Shown: positions 1-11,038 of the stretch, one piece after another
Position numbering within the stretch: the first letter of the stretch is position 1
Layout: the number at the start of each line of letters is the position of its first letter
Assembly: GCF_918797505.1 (NCBI RefSeq)
Contig: NC_092795.1
Span: forward strand, 56,580,916 to 56,644,915
Source of the DNA: Bemisia tabaci
Taxonomy: Eukaryota; Arthropoda; Insecta; Hemiptera; Aleyrodidae
Reading direction: 5' to 3'
DNA: 64,000 bases
Translations under genes and position numbers: made by a program
Notes under the pieces: model-generated
The model's input: the letters and a program-made list of their open reading frames with translations, nothing else
Database searches by the model: none
Told to the model about the DNA's origin: nothing

Positions 1-55
1 CGAATAAGCCAATCACAACACCTGCCCTTGATGTTTTGATAGTGTGACACGGGCT
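1..55. mobile_element. MITE family I, fragment cut by window edge
   Basis: Matches half of the family I element at 46209-46346: the core cgaataagccaatcacaaca and the outer end tttgatagtgtgacac. The missing half lies outside the window. Confidence 0.6.
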
Positions 56-698
56 AAAGAGTATGGTGGCTGAACTTACATTCCAGAAAGCCAAGCCTTT
101 TCTACATAATAAAACAAATCCGTATCACTGGGTGTGGTCGCCTCTCCGAGTGCAAAAAAATTCTTGACCTCGGCCACTGTTCCTCGACTTTTCTTTGCCT
201 TCCCAGATTTTACAATCCATGCCCTGACTTTTCAAGGCTCCCACGTCAGTCGCCACCCCGTCAAAAATCTTATTAAACCACCACGAGAATCCAGAAACGC
301 CGTGGGCACCCTGAGCACCGGCGGAAAATCTGCGAGCTCCCCCGACTCGACGTGGCGACCGGTTGTCGTGGCACGAGCGAGGGGGTGGGTGGGCGGGGGG
401 GAGGGGGGTGTATTTGAAAACGTCGGAAAAAACCACTCGATTAGCTCCCGATGCTCGGAGCAAGGAGCGCCAGAGACGCCGCCGGGAGCCCTGGACCACC
501 CACCCGGTCTCCCCGACATCAAAAGAGCCTCAACCCCCCCCCCCCCCCCCACCTCGCACCCCGCCTCCACACCCACTCGAAAACAACAAACGAGACGATA
601 TTGATGTCAAAAGGCCTAATCATAGGTTCCGATGACGCAATAACGACCCTAAAACCGTCCGCGAGGTCTCCAGGGTCGTCGTCGCCGCGTTCTTGAAT
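56..698. other. Intronic stretch, C-rich and low complexity
   Basis: No coding exon recognised. Bases 364-600 are GC-rich with G runs (about 385-410) and a run of C at about 533-550. The overlapping open frames here on both strands are products of the skewed composition. Confidence 0.5.
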
Positions 699-803
699 CG
701 TCGCTCCTCGGGGGAATTCCTCATGAGCCCTGGAACTCACGCATTTATATGTAAAACAGGGCTCACGTTGAAATTGAGATACGCCCTTTCGTCAGGGGCA
801 ACG
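699..803. mobile_element. MITE family D, diverged copy
   Basis: Starts cgtcgctcctc, ends with the degenerate complement caggggcaacg, and has the family core (catgagccctg near the left, aacagggctcacgt near the right). Part of the left arm is deleted relative to 40824-40945. No clear target duplication. Confidence 0.6.
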
Positions 804-955
804 AAAAGTATTTTCGGCTTTCTTCCCAGGGACCCCGTTTGCGGTGGGGTTTACAAGACGAGGCTGGTTGAGCGTTGAGCACCCCCTTTAGATCAAAGAT
901 ACTTGACGGGTTATCGTCGGTAAATTGTTGGGTTTTTCTCTTTCTCATAGATCTG

Positions 956-1226
956 CGGGCCGATTATTGAAATTGATAGACAAAGCTATAGACAAAGAAG
1001 ACATAGGGGGTATAAAGCAATCCTATTGGTTGAAATGGGTGGTTCTCATAGACTAAGGGGGGAAATGGTAGACTAACTGTCAGGTCTCTCGTGGGTTGCC
1101 GTTAGTTAGTCTATTACCTACCTCCTTTGTCCATTGCAACCACCCGCTTCTACCAATAGGATCCTTCCAAATCCTTTTTGTCTTCTTTGTCTATTGCTTT
1201 GTCTATCAATTTCAATAATCAGCCCG
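956..1226. mobile_element. MITE family F, full copy
   Basis: Terminal inverted repeats of about 60 bp beginning cgggc(c/t)gattattgaaattg, with repeated tagacaaag motifs in both arms. Flanked by CTG at 953-955 and CTG at 1227-1229, a 3-bp direct repeat also seen at 24302-24549. Three-bp duplications of TWA or CWG type are known for the PIF/Harbinger superfamily; assignment to it is inference. Confidence 0.75.
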
Positions 1227-1339
1227 CTGGATGATGCACATCGAGGCGTTTTCTGAGGAGAAAACTAGGTGGAAGTTGAATGATAAGAATTGGACGGAAC
1301 CCGTTCGATATGGCGCGAGCTCATCTCTACACGTCGCGT

Positions 1340-1576
1340 CGCACGGTGGATCGAGTCAATAGTGGAGGTCAGACGAAATTCGGGAACTTTAAACGCTTAT
1401 AACTTCGTTTATACAAAACTTTGAGGTTCTAAAAGAAGTTCCGTTGGTTTTCTCGTGAAATTTTCTTCTACGAACACCCCTTGACGTTGAAAATATGACG
1501 AAATAAATATCAAAAGTTGCAGTTATAGTCAAAAATTTCACGCCCGACCTCTCTGATTGACTCGATCCACTGTGCG
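1340..1576. mobile_element. MITE family E, full copy
   Basis: Inverted ends gcac(a/g)gtggatcgagtca and tgactcgatccactgtgc enclose an AT-rich interior. The ends overlap an 11-bp direct repeat cgtcgcgtcgc on both sides, consistent with a target duplication of 8 to 10 bp depending on where the terminus is drawn. Confidence 0.75.
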
Positions 1577-1750
1577 TCGCGTCGCCTTCATTTTGAGCAA
1601 TAAGCGATGGGACATTCTGCTATGTATCGCTCCTGAACAGGAGAAAATTTAAAAAATCCAAGCCTGTCTTCTAACTTCTGTTGTGTTACTCACGTAGTCC
1701 TTGAGGCACCACTACATAAGACGAACGGAACCAACGTGAAATGGAAAAAA

Positions 1751-2092
1751 AGCGAGGGAAAGGACACGCATTGATGAAGGCGCAGGGATACAACTATTCG
1801 TACTCGATGGGTGTCCGTATTGCATCTGAAAAATTGAAGGCGCGATGGTGCGAGGCGTGAATAAAGCAAGGGAGAGGACGCGCATTGATGAAGGCGCAGG
1901 GATACAACTATTCGTACTCGATGGGTGTCCGTATTGCGTCTGAAAAATTGAAGGCGCTTTGAAGCGAGGCGTGAATAAAGCAAGGAAAAGGACACGCATT
2001 GATAAAGGCGCAGGGATACAACTATTCGTACTCGATGGGTGTCCGTATGGCATCTGAAAAATTGAAGGCGCAATGGTGCGAGGCGTGAACTC
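1751..2092. repeat. Tandem repeat family M, 114-bp unit, three copies
   Basis: Three head-to-tail units with exact 114-bp spacing (aaggcgcagggatacaacta at about 1777, 1891 and 2005) and only a few substitutions between units. The unit is related, in reverse orientation, to the pair at 5404-5620 and a single diverged copy near 42790. Because 114 is divisible by three, long open frames run through the array. Confidence 0.85.
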
Positions 2093-2225
2093 GCAATGTT
2101 TCGCTCTGTTTATTTGGCTGTATATCTTGTGTGCAACAGACCCATTATCCAAACTCTAAACTGACATCAAGTTCTAAAATCAATTCCTCGACCTTCATCA
2201 GTTATCATCAGACGAATGAAAATCG

Positions 2226-2349
2226 TGGACGTATTTCTGCCAAACGGAACTATGAGCATTTTGACGTGAGCCCTGTTAGTCATATATTCTCATGAACCTC
2301 AGGGCTCACGTCTTAATGCACATAGTTCCGTTTGGCAGAAATACGTCCA
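2226..2349. mobile_element. MITE family A, long subfamily
   Basis: A near-perfect palindrome: tggacgtatttctgccaaac at the left, its complement at the right, and an inner core gtgagccctg / cagggctcac shared with family D. Flanks cg and ag give no exact 2-bp duplication at this copy. Confidence 0.8.
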
Positions 2350-3003
2350 AGTTGAATTCCCGAAAGCTGAACTTTCGCCTCGCCCGTTTATAATGCTCGA
2401 ATAATCGGAATATTCTTTTTGATATTTTTCCGCTGGGACCTTTTCCCATGTTCGGAATAACGAGGAGTCAATTGGACGCGAGATCCAAACTGAACGAAGG
2501 TCTTTAACCGTCGACGAAGATCTTTCTTTGAGAGGGTGGAAGTTGACTGCGAGCGAGCGGGAGCAGATCCAAGACCAGATGATCAAACAGGAAGCTGAGT
2601 CTTCAGAGGCCGGAGCCGCGCCGAGCTCAGCGGGGACAAGGGACAAGGGTAGACGGAAGGGAGGGGTCCACACACTCGTCAGTAACCCGCATAATCTGCC
2701 CGTCGCTGTAGGAAGCGAAGAGAAGCTCGTTATTTCTCCAGAGAGCTCGGCTTGACGAGGAGCCCGGGTCCATTCTTTGACCTATTCCCTTGTCACACAG
2801 TCCGCCTGACATTTTGACTTTCCTGCACTTGTTCTTCAATTTGCGTCGTTCTCTGCTCCCGTGTCGGGGGAAAATGGCCGCTATGTGGCTCCTGCTCGGT
2901 TTAAAGTTTCACAGGGCGAGATACCCTCGATCTAAAAGCTGAATTTCGAATGCTGGCCGAAGGGGCGAAACTGCGATACACCCATGATAACCATACAGTG
3001 CTG
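2350..3003. other. Intronic stretch with one open frame of unclear status
   Basis: Holds an open frame on + at 2495-2755 (no ATG near its start) with a charged composition including the segment SEREQIQDQMIKQEAESSE. No family recognised and no matching splice sites placed. It lies in Gef26 intron 3 on the opposite strand. Confidence 0.2.
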
Positions 3004-3011
3004 CACTGGGG

Positions 3012-3044
<33 letters not shown>

Positions 3045-3238
3045 ACATTGGATCCGGAGTCCAGACTCTTAAAAACATCGACAAGAAAAAATAATCTTGC
3101 TTCAATCGGATTTTTGCTTAGATCAAGAACCAAGCCTCTTAATTTGAGCGGATTGCCTTTTGATTTAAGCAAAAGTCTGATTGAAGCAAGAGTATTTTTT
3201 CTTGTCAATGTTTTCAAGAGTCTGGACTCCAGATCCGA
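3004..3238. mobile_element. Palindromic MITE family C, with poly-A expansion
   Basis: Arms carry acacattggatc(c/t)(a/g)gagtcc, tcttaaaaacatcgacaaga and the complements ttgtcaatgttttcaagagt and ctggactccagatcc. A run of 32 A (3012-3043) replaces the usual 8-9 A after cactgg. The last 15 or so bases of the right end are missing. Confidence 0.75.
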
Positions 3239-3242
3239 TTAC

Positions 3243-3735
3243 GTAGCATGGTGTCAACGATCATGGTGTCATCAAACAGTTTTTCTAAGTTTTTGTTGAC
3301 ACCATGATCATCCAAAAATAAAAAATTCTGACCCTCATGAAAAATGATCACGGTGTCAACGATCACGACGTCAACGAAACTTAAAACTTGCCTCAATAAC
3401 ACCTTTTAAATCTCAAGTCTTGTTTTTCTTGTGTTATTCACTCTAACCTAACCTAACCTAACCTAACCTAACCTAACCTAACCCAACGCAACCCAACCCA
3501 ACCTAACCTAACCCAACCTAACCTAACCTAACCTAACCTTACCTGACCTAAACTAACCTAATCCAACTATACGTGACCCAGACCTCTCCTGTACACTTAA
3601 TTTTTTAATTTTACTCACAAGGAAGATATTTTTCTGTTTGTTGACACCGTGATCGTTGACACCATGCTCAGGGCCCATTTTTGCGTTTTACTGACTGATC
3701 ACGACGTCAACAATCGTGACTCCATGATCAGTTTT
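3243..3735. repeat. Cluster of inverted GTTGACACC(G/A)TGATC motifs around a telomere-like block
   Basis: At least eight copies of a motif close to gatcacggtgtcaac in both orientations: about 3249-3275, 3294-3310, 3344-3376 on the left and 3640-3672, 3698-3732 on the right. Left and right groups are roughly inverted and enclose the (CCTAA)n block. No known element matched. Confidence 0.55.
3445..3562. repeat. Interstitial telomere-like repeat (CCTAA)n
   Basis: About 22 pentamers of cctaa and one-base variants (cccaa, cgcaa, cttac), best preserved at 3445-3480 and 3520-3540. CCTAA is the complement of TTAGG, the common arthropod telomere unit. Interstitial position and decay argue against a true chromosome end. 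Confidence 0.85.
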
Positions 3736-3796
3736 GGTTTTTAACCTGATCGTGCCCCTGCACGTTACCCAGTCCATGTGTCTATTTTCCGGTGTG

Positions 3797-4191
3797 CTGT
3801 GCTAAGGAAAAACGCCGTATGAACATTCGAGAGTTGCCAAATTTCCTCGAATAAAACTTGTATTCGCGAGGAAAGTTTTCCATATACTTGGATTACATTT
3901 TGCAATAAGGAACCACTATCCCTAGCTCTCTCATAAAAGCACATACCTGCACAGGAAAACCAATGGCATGTAGGTTGTTTCTAAAATGTGCCAAAAATAG
4001 TGATTCCTTATTGCAAAATGAGATCCACTTCTCTCATAAATTTTTAGACATTTAAGATCATATTGCGAATAAAATTGTCTGAAAAAATTCGGGGGAAAAA
4101 TATTCACGATTTTCTCGGAACATTTGACTTTTGTTGAAGGAGATATGGCAACATCTGAAGGCTCATACGGCGTTTTTTCTGAGCACAACAG
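3797..4191. mobile_element. MITE family B, copy interrupted by another palindrome
   Basis: Left end ctgtgctaaggaaaaacgcc and right end ggcgttttttctgagcacaa are the family B termini; internal gagagttgccaaatttcctc and gatatggcaacatctgaagg also match. It is about 140 bp longer than other copies because of the element at 3896-4020. Confidence 0.75.
3896..4020. mobile_element. Nested short palindromic element with CATTTTGCAATAAGGAA ends
   Basis: Inverted ends cattttgcaataaggaa and ttccttattgcaaaatg separated by about 90 bp, lying inside a family B copy. I could not define a target duplication. Single copy in the window. Confidence 0.6.
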
Positions 4192-4405
4192 AATTGGCAC
4201 GAGCATCATCCTCGAATCTCGGCGCATGCACGCGTGATGCACGAACTGTGACATGAGCACCCGTGCATCGAATTTTGCGTGAAATCGAAGCCCGAATTCC
4301 GCGGGAGGCGGGGGCGAGGAGCAAAACCCAATTAACCTGAGGAAAACAGGCGGGAGAACGAGATTAATTCGCATATTTTATACACGGGGCCGCCGCCACC
4401 ACCGC

Positions 4406-4637
4406 CGCACAGTGGATCGAGTCAATCGGAGGGGTCGGACAAAATTTGAAAACTTTAAACGCTTATAACTCCATTCGTTCAAAGCTTTGAGGTTCTAAAA
4501 GTGGTTTCATTGATTTTCTCGTGAAATTTTCAACTAAATGCACCCCTTTTAAAATGTGACGAAATAACTATCGAAATTTGCAGTTTTAGTCAGAAATTTT
4601 GAGTCCGACCTCTCTAATTGACTCGATTTACTGTGCG
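4406..4637. mobile_element. MITE family E, full copy
   Basis: Ends gcacagtggatcgagtca and tgactcgatttactgtgc; the interior aligns with the copy at 1340-1576 (aaactttaaacgcttataac; aatttgcagttttagtcaga). Flanks are GC-rich and give no convincing duplication. Confidence 0.75.
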
Positions 4638-5403
4638 CCGCGCCCCTGTCGGCTGGAAATTGCTAAATTGATCTGCATTAAACTCCATTGATGAATTCGA
4701 CGATTTAATTTTCTGCTTTCGCGACGGACGGGCGGACGGAGGCCTGCAACTCGCTCGGCCCACGCTCGCCACGCACGGACACCGCCCGCGATGTCGGATC
4801 AACCCCGGAAAAGCGGAAAACCCATTTTCCCGCCGTCGACCTGCTCCCACCCTTGAACAAAGGGCTTAGAATTTTAAATTTTACTAAATTTTCCTTTTCT
4901 TTTTGTTCAGCATTGAAACCATATACAGTAAAAAAAACTAACCGATATTTTGTGCTGCGGAAAGTAGAACACCAAGTAACCTAGACGTGCAGTTAATTTT
5001 TTTGGTTGGTTTTTCTTTGAGTTATATTCGTCAAATATTTGGGTAAAAAATTTGACACCTTGTCAAAATCAGACGCAAGCCGTCAAGATCAAACTTAGAT
5101 CGCACTGGTGATACGACTCCAATGCGGTTGCCACTTGCAAATCACAACCTCTGAGTGTGAATGGGAGAGACAAGAGTACATTAGTTCAGCAGGACACTTC
5201 CTTCATCCGCGGGTGTCTCAAGAGTAAACCTGCGGTTTCAGTCGATTTTAACAAAATTTGGTTCATCAACCAAATCTTTCCGGTTCATCTGACCGAGTAA
5301 AAAGTAGCTTGCCGCGACCGAAACTAACCATGAAAGCGGAAATTCTTAATTGTGTACTGAAAATTAGAAAAAATAAGTAACCAAGCTCTTCTTCTGAGGG
5401 CAA
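4638..5403. other. Intronic stretch without recognised features
   Basis: AT-rich after a short GC-rich patch (4700-4800). No coding exon, tandem repeat or element end was recognised. Confidence 0.4.
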
Positions 5404-5620
5404 GCGCCTTCAATTTTGAACTATGCAACATGGACATCCATCAAGTACGAATAGTTGTATCACGGCGTTTGAATCAACGACGCGGCGTATCTTGGCTTCG
5501 TCGGAGTGAGGTAAACGTAAGCGCCTTCAATTTTTGGATATGCAACATGGACATCCATCAAGTTCGAATAGTTGTATCAAGGCGTTTGAATTAAAGGCGC
5601 GGCGTATCTCCGCGTCCTCG
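5404..5620. repeat. Tandem repeat family M, two units of about 117 bp
   Basis: Two direct copies start gcgccttcaattttt-like sequence at 5404 and 5521 and share acatggacatccatcaagt and cgaatagttgtatcaaggcg. This is the reverse complement of the unit in the array at 1751-2092, with more divergence. Confidence 0.75.
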
Positions 5621-6135
5621 GACTACGATACCATTTACGTAGAATCTCGTTTGAATGCCGTCAATTATGAGTGGGTAATAATGATCTTTTATTATCTCTC
5701 CACCCATGTGCGCTCTTAATTTGTGACCAGGAACAAACTTTAAAATCTGAAAACTCAAAACTGGTTTTCCTTGAATGAGTGTTCCAAGATCAGTTAAACA
5801 AAAGAAAATCCCAGATACACACTTTCTTCTGGCATAAAATAAAGTACAAATTTTATTGTAAGCTAATGAAAAATAATTAAAGTGATTGAAATTGTGTTCC
5901 TGAAAAGTATATTCATTCCTCAATAACTCTCAGAAGAAAGCGACCCATTTAGGTAAGTGTGTTTGTATGACTCCCGGTTTCCTTCAGATCAAGGCTCGGT
6001 TACTCCGGTCAGTCTTTGTCCTTTCTCGCAAACCAACAGTTAGGCTGATTAGCAGATTGACTTCTGGTTAGAGTCTGACCACTTGTTTGGTAACCAGAGG
6101 TTGACGAGAGATCTTACAAACGGTCCTTAATCCAG
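5621..6135. other. Intronic stretch without recognised features
   Basis: AT-rich; no exon, element end or repeat identified. Confidence 0.4.
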
Positions 6136-6240
6136 CGTGTCTGAAAATTTCGAAGGAAAATAATGATACACTTTCTCGAAAATGAATTCTTCGACAGGAG
6201 AAATTTGGCAACTCCCGAATTTTTATCCCCAGCACGACAA
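6136..6240. mobile_element. MITE family B, right-end fragment
   Basis: Carries aggagaaatttggcaactcc and the decayed terminus ccagcacgac; the left half is absent. Confidence 0.5.
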
Positions 6241-6552
6241 TCTGGGAGGGTGAGAGTGTTGGCCGACGCCGCCCCAGCTAAGGTCAGCGTTAAATTCGAT
6301 TTAAGGCCGGGAGCATTGTCATATTTTTATTCGTTCGGCCGCGCGGTTTTTGTCGGAGCGCGTTTCCCTTTCGACACCCCCGCTGTCCGCCGATAACCAC
6401 CCTTTCCGTGGCCGCGGCCGCCCTTAAAATCCACACGGGCGTTTCCACATCCACAATACGCCCACACAAAATGAAGATGATTGTAAAATGTTAGGAGGAC
6501 GGTAGAATGGGAGGGTCGAGGATAATTTCATTACGCCGCACTGACAATGCAC

Positions 6553-6630
6553 TGGACGTATTCATGCTAAAAGGAACTATATGCATAGGGTTTCCGCGAG
6601 ACATAGTTCCTTTCGGCATAAATACGTTCA
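6553..6630. mobile_element. MITE family A, short subfamily
   Basis: Inverted ends tggacgtattcatgctaaaa and ttcggcataaatacgttca with only a short loop, 78 bp in all. Flanked by a 2-bp direct repeat, AC at 6551-6552 and 6631-6632. Confidence 0.8.
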
Positions 6631-6697
6631 ACTGTGTGTTGTTCGGCAAGCTACCTGATCTGAGTTTGCTGAACTAGTCCGATGAAAGCACAACGGA

Positions 6698-6970
6698 GGC
6701 ATTCACTCGCGTAGAAAAGGTAATGCGGTGCTACCCTGTCTAACATTTAACTAGATAGATCAAATTCGAGTGATGCGACTAGTTCAACTCCAGAGCGATG
6801 CAAATTGCTTGATGAAAATCTGAAGGCACTTCATCTCGTACACTCGCATAAAGAGGGCAATGCGGCACTACCCCGTTTGTACACTTTGACTGGGTAGATC
6901 AAATTAGCGTGATGCGACTATTTTAACTCCGGAGCTATGCAAATTGTCTGAACGAAAATCTGAAGGCATT
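6698..6970. repeat. Tandem repeat family N, two units of about 127-140 bp
   Basis: Adjacent units share aatgcgg(t/c)(g/a)ctacccc, tagatcaaatt, gtgatgcgacta and aaaatctgaaggca. A related unit with a longer period occurs at 60047-60760 (share tgatgcgactatttcaactc-type core). Confidence 0.7.
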
Positions 6971-7212
6971 TCACGCCGTAATCGTCCGTTCGTCAATGCG
7001 TACTTCAAAAGAGCGGTAAAAAAAGCTCCTCTCCTTCTACTACCTAGCTATTCAACTATTGGTTTTAACCATTTTCGAGCTCTAATGATTTTCCACGGGT
7101 GGAACTAAGGAGTTGATACTTTCTCTACAAGGGCGCTCTACTCTGAATGAGTGCTCTTCAGGCAGGATAATAAACCAACACAAAAACCCTGAAATTAGGG
7201 TCACTGACTAGC

Positions 7213-7462
7213 ACGCATCAGCGGAAAAACGCCACATGAACACTCAGACGCTACCAGAGTTCCCTGAATGAAACACACAATTTTGAGAAAAGGTACGAAT
7301 ATTTTCCCCGGAAATTTTTGGATGCGCTAATTTAGAGCACCAATAAAATTCGATGAAAATTCCAATACAAACTAGTTGCAAATTATACAGAAAATTTGCG
7401 TTTCATCGAGGGAAATTCTGCGACGCCGGATCGTTGATACGGCGTTTTTCCTGATGACGGGA
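7213..7462. mobile_element. MITE family B, diverged copy
   Basis: Left gcggaaaaacgccacatgaa and right gatacggcgtttttcctgat match family B ends; the middle is diverged. Confidence 0.6.
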
Positions 7463-7499
7463 GTATTATCGCGCCCACCCGATTGAATTGCGCACATCT

Positions 7500-7620
7500 C
7501 GTCGCTCCTCTGACGTAAGGGCGTAACTCGATTTCCACTTGAGCCCTGAAAGCATGGAGTTATACGGAAAACAGGGTTCACGTAGAAATTGAGATACGTC
7601 CTTACGTCGGAGGAACGGCG
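7500..7620. mobile_element. MITE family D with 4-bp target duplication
   Basis: Begins cgtcgctcctctgacgtaag and ends with the near complement cttacgtcggaggaacggcg. Flanked by ATCT at 7496-7499 and 7621-7624. Confidence 0.85.
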
Positions 7621-8015
7621 ATCTATGAATGCGATGAACGCTGCACATTGCATTGATGATGCATCTGTGCTCGCTCGTGGGAGCTTGGAGGCGAGCGCGT
7701 CGGAAAAAAGGCCAATCTATTTGTATCGGGAATCACCATTCACCATTCACCGGTGAGCTCTGCCGTTCAATTCAATCACCGCGCCAATCACGGCCATAGC
7801 AAAAAATCGCCCGAATGAACCCAATTTAATTATGCAGCCCTGGCTACGCTTTCCGCGGAAAATCTGGGCTGCGAGTGTGTGGGAGTGTTGCCGCATTGGG
7901 ACTCTTTTATTTTTGGGCTCCCGTCATATCTAATTCAATTGGACCGTGTAGTGCCGTCATGAAGGATTTCTAAATGTGGAGCAAACTCCCCGTTGGTCGC
8001 GTCATTTGTGCCTAC
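7621..8015. other. Intronic stretch without recognised features
   Basis: Mixed composition; no exon or element recognised. Confidence 0.4.
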
Positions 8016-8295
8016 TAGGGTGTGGACTAAAATAGGCTGTCCAAAAATCAGTCCTTATCCATGGTACTTTTCCAGTACATTTCCAAGAAATTCAGTACCT
8101 CCTCCACGGGAAAATTCAGTACTTTTCCAGTACCTCCATATGAAGAAAATTCGAAAAATTTCAAAAAAATGAATTTCTCGCTCAAATTGCGACAAAAATG
8201 ACAACGAAATGGAAAAATTCCGGACCTTCTTGTGGAATTTACGCACTTAAAAGATCTGTACTATTTCCGGACTTTCAAGACTTGTAGACACCCTG
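8016..8295. mobile_element. MITE family J (CAGGGTGTC clan)
   Basis: Left end tagggtgtggactaaaat and right end cttgtagacaccctg. The interior repeats cagtacctcc/cagtactttt and ttccggac motifs and holds ctcgctcaaattgcgacaaa, as in the copies at 34895-35162 and 52637-53407. Confidence 0.8.
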
Positions 8296-8575
8296 ATCGA
8301 TATCCACAGGGGGGTCGACTCTCTTAGGAAAAGTGGGAGGATATGCGGTTTCTCTCCCGGAAAATTTTGGCATTTTCAGTTCGAAGTAGAGCGATTTTAA
8401 GGCATTTCCCAACAGAATATCATGCATGTTTTCAGCCGAATTCTCGTGACACATGGAAAAAATCGGTTTGTCCTAAACTAAGGAACGCAACTATATTTCC
8501 AGGTTGCTTAATTTTCATTTGTTAATCGTATTTTCACAACGAAACACTGGAATTCTTCAGCTAAGAATTTCCCTG

Positions 8576-8808
8576 CACTGGAAAAAAATTCGCTTGGATC
8601 CAGCGTCAAGACTCTTAATAACATTGACAAGAAAAAGTACTCTTGATTCAATCCGATTTTTCCTTGAATCGAAGAACCAAACCTCTTGATTTAGGCGGAT
8701 TTTCTTTGGATTCAAGCAAAAAGTCCGATTGAATCAAGAGTATTTTTTCTTTACGACGTTTTTAAGAGTCTGGACTCCAGGGCCAAGCGACTTTTTTTTT
8801 TTTCAGTG
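8576..8808. mobile_element. Palindromic MITE family C
   Basis: Starts cactggaaaaaaatt, ends tttcagtg; arms contain agactcttaataacattgac and gtttttaagagtctggactc. Flanks TG and TT give an imperfect 2-bp duplication. Confidence 0.8.
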
Positions 8809-9772
8809 TTCTTTTTCTGCACTGATTTACACGCAAAATTTTGGATGCAGGGCGACGTCGTATTCTTGAAAATAAAGAAATGTTAGGATCAATTTTGCAA
8901 ACTTTAAGTGAAGTTACGATCGTCCGTATGAAAGACGACGAAAGCACCATCTAAACAGCACCTGATGGCGTTCATGAATTTTCAAATTTGCTACCATGCC
9001 AGCCGATTTCAAAAATCTTGATTTCTCGGGAGGTCAAAACCCTGCAGGAACCATTCGGCCCCTCTTCCTGGTCCGGCAACGGACCGTTTGATGTCGGTAA
9101 TCTCCGCCACGCTGCGCCACCTGTCACTCGACTTGGCAGCATTCACAAAAACGGCAAAACACGATCCATATCATAATTCCGGTTCTTCTGCGGCCGCCGC
9201 GCCGTACCGTACCTTCCACGTCCGACGTCCACCTTCTTCGCCGCCTACCCTACCGCGTGCCATCGCCGTCCGCCATCGCTGTTTGCGGCCACTTTCTCGC
9301 CGACGCGACGCGACAAGGTACGGGCATGCAGCTATGAGCACCGACCCCCGCCACCTCATTTTAGAAAAAAGACTGCACTCTTCAAGGATTGATACTTCTA
9401 AAGGAGCTCACTTAAGTTTCTTGACGCAATATACCTCCGCCATTACGGTGCGGATTTCACTCTTTGTTCATAACATAACACTCGAGTTTTTGCGAGCAAA
9501 AACAAGTTCCTAAATGAAACTCATTCCCGATTTCACTCTTTGTGCGATTTCTGTTAGTGTTCGCTCTTCTCTCCAAATGAAAAAATCTCCCCGTTACAGG
9601 AAAATCCCTAGGCTTTCCTAGTTTTCTTTGAAAAGAACTTCCAGACTTTCCTACGGTATCCTCGACAACCGCAAACCTCCGATCTCAAGATGAGTCTTCA
9701 AATTTCGGTAATTTCGGTTTTTTCCTTGTATGAGCACACATTGCCGCCCCTTTGGCGTAAGGCGTAAGGGCC
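8809..9772. other. Intronic stretch without recognised features
   Basis: Includes a CpG-rich patch at 9170-9340 where overlapping open frames appear on both strands. No exon recognised. Confidence 0.4.
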
Positions 9773-9870
9773 AAGCCCAGGCGTTGTGATTGGCTTATTC
9801 GATGATTTGGACCAATCACAACACTTGACCTTGGCCATTTTTGATAGTTTGTGACCCGGGCTTCTTAATT
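9773..9870. mobile_element. MITE family I, left-truncated copy
   Basis: Contains the inner hairpin gttgtgattggcttattcga / accaatcacaacac and the right terminus tgtgacccgggctt. The outer left arm is missing compared with 46209-46346. Confidence 0.65.
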
Positions 9871-10616
9871 AATCTTCCAAGGTGAGCCGTGTCTTAACAC
9901 TGTAAATTCCTTCATTTCTGGAGTCCATGCGAGGATTCAAGATACTCCCTCCCGGTCAGAGGAGCAACGCACGTCACCATCTTCATTAATTTCTTACCAA
10001 TTTGTCTAAAAACTTAGCATTTGCAGTAAAATCCCTTCTCGAATATTCTTCTCGTCAGAAGAAAGAACGGGTCCGATCGCCGAGTTCCCGTTCGATCCAA
10101 TCCGAACTCGCTGGCCCGCCACAATCCGTTCGCTCGTCTGGACAAAAGGACAGTATCCCCATCCCACGTGAGCTCCGGGCTCGCCGTATAACTCTACTCT
10201 AACGCTTTCCGCGGCTCTTGTTGAATTTACATAACGCCTTTTACCGTCGGAGGCAGGAGAGCGTCGAATTGACAACGGGAAGCGCACATCGCGGACGCCA
10301 AACAACCGTCCGGCCGTCCGGCGGACTCCGTCGGCCGCCGGTCGGACCTTCATTGTCAACATGTTATTCGTACTCCGTACACACAATTATAGCGCCCCGG
10401 CGGCCCCCCTCGGTCGGCTCGGTGGAGCGGCCATTACACCGGGAAACACCGCAACACATTGATCAGTGTTGATTAGTCCTCCCGTCCACCACTCTACCCA
10501 GATACACTCCCACCCCCTGACATCACCCCCTCCTAGCGGTGCGATTCCATAACGCCACTCAATAATACCAGTCTGTACATCCTTCAGCATGCCAGAAGCC
10601 GAGGCACTACGGGTTA
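9871..10616. other. Intronic stretch, CpG-rich in the middle
   Basis: 10060-10480 is GC-rich with open frames on both strands. No family or splice-site pair recognised. Confidence 0.4.
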
Positions 10617-11004
10617 GCCCCCCCCGCGGTGTACCCCCCCTCCACGCGCCGAAGCCTAGCGCCCTAGGCCAGCCCCCCGCGTAGGCTAGCCCCATATAGC
10701 CATAGCACAACCGCCTAGGCAACTAGCGCCGCCCCAGCCGCCGCAATAGCACTATAGCCAGCACCCGCGCCCCTAGCCGCCCCGCCCCCGCTAACCCCCC
10801 CCCACCCCCCCCCCAGCCCCAGCGGCCCCCCCCCCCCCCCCCCCCCCCACCCCCCGCCCCCCTACCCCCCCCCGCCCCCCGCCCCCCCCCCCCCCCCCAC
10901 CCCCCCCCCCCTCCACCACACCCCACCCAGCACCCCCAATCCCAAACACACCCCCTCCCCACCGCCCCCACGCCCCCCACCCACCCCGCCCCCCCCCCGT
11001 CCCC

Positions 11005-11038
<34 letters not shown>

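Noticed and set aside
1690..2152. Minus-strand frames with 38-residue internal repeats
   Set aside because: They result from the 114-bp tandem array, whose length is divisible by three; two frames stay open equally, and no start, splice or domain supports a protein.
2909..3299. Frames sharing a KTLTRKN / SIRFLL-like peptide, seen again at 8504, 51562 and elsewhere
   Set aside because: The shared peptide is the translation of palindromic MITE family C, read from either arm; not a gene family.
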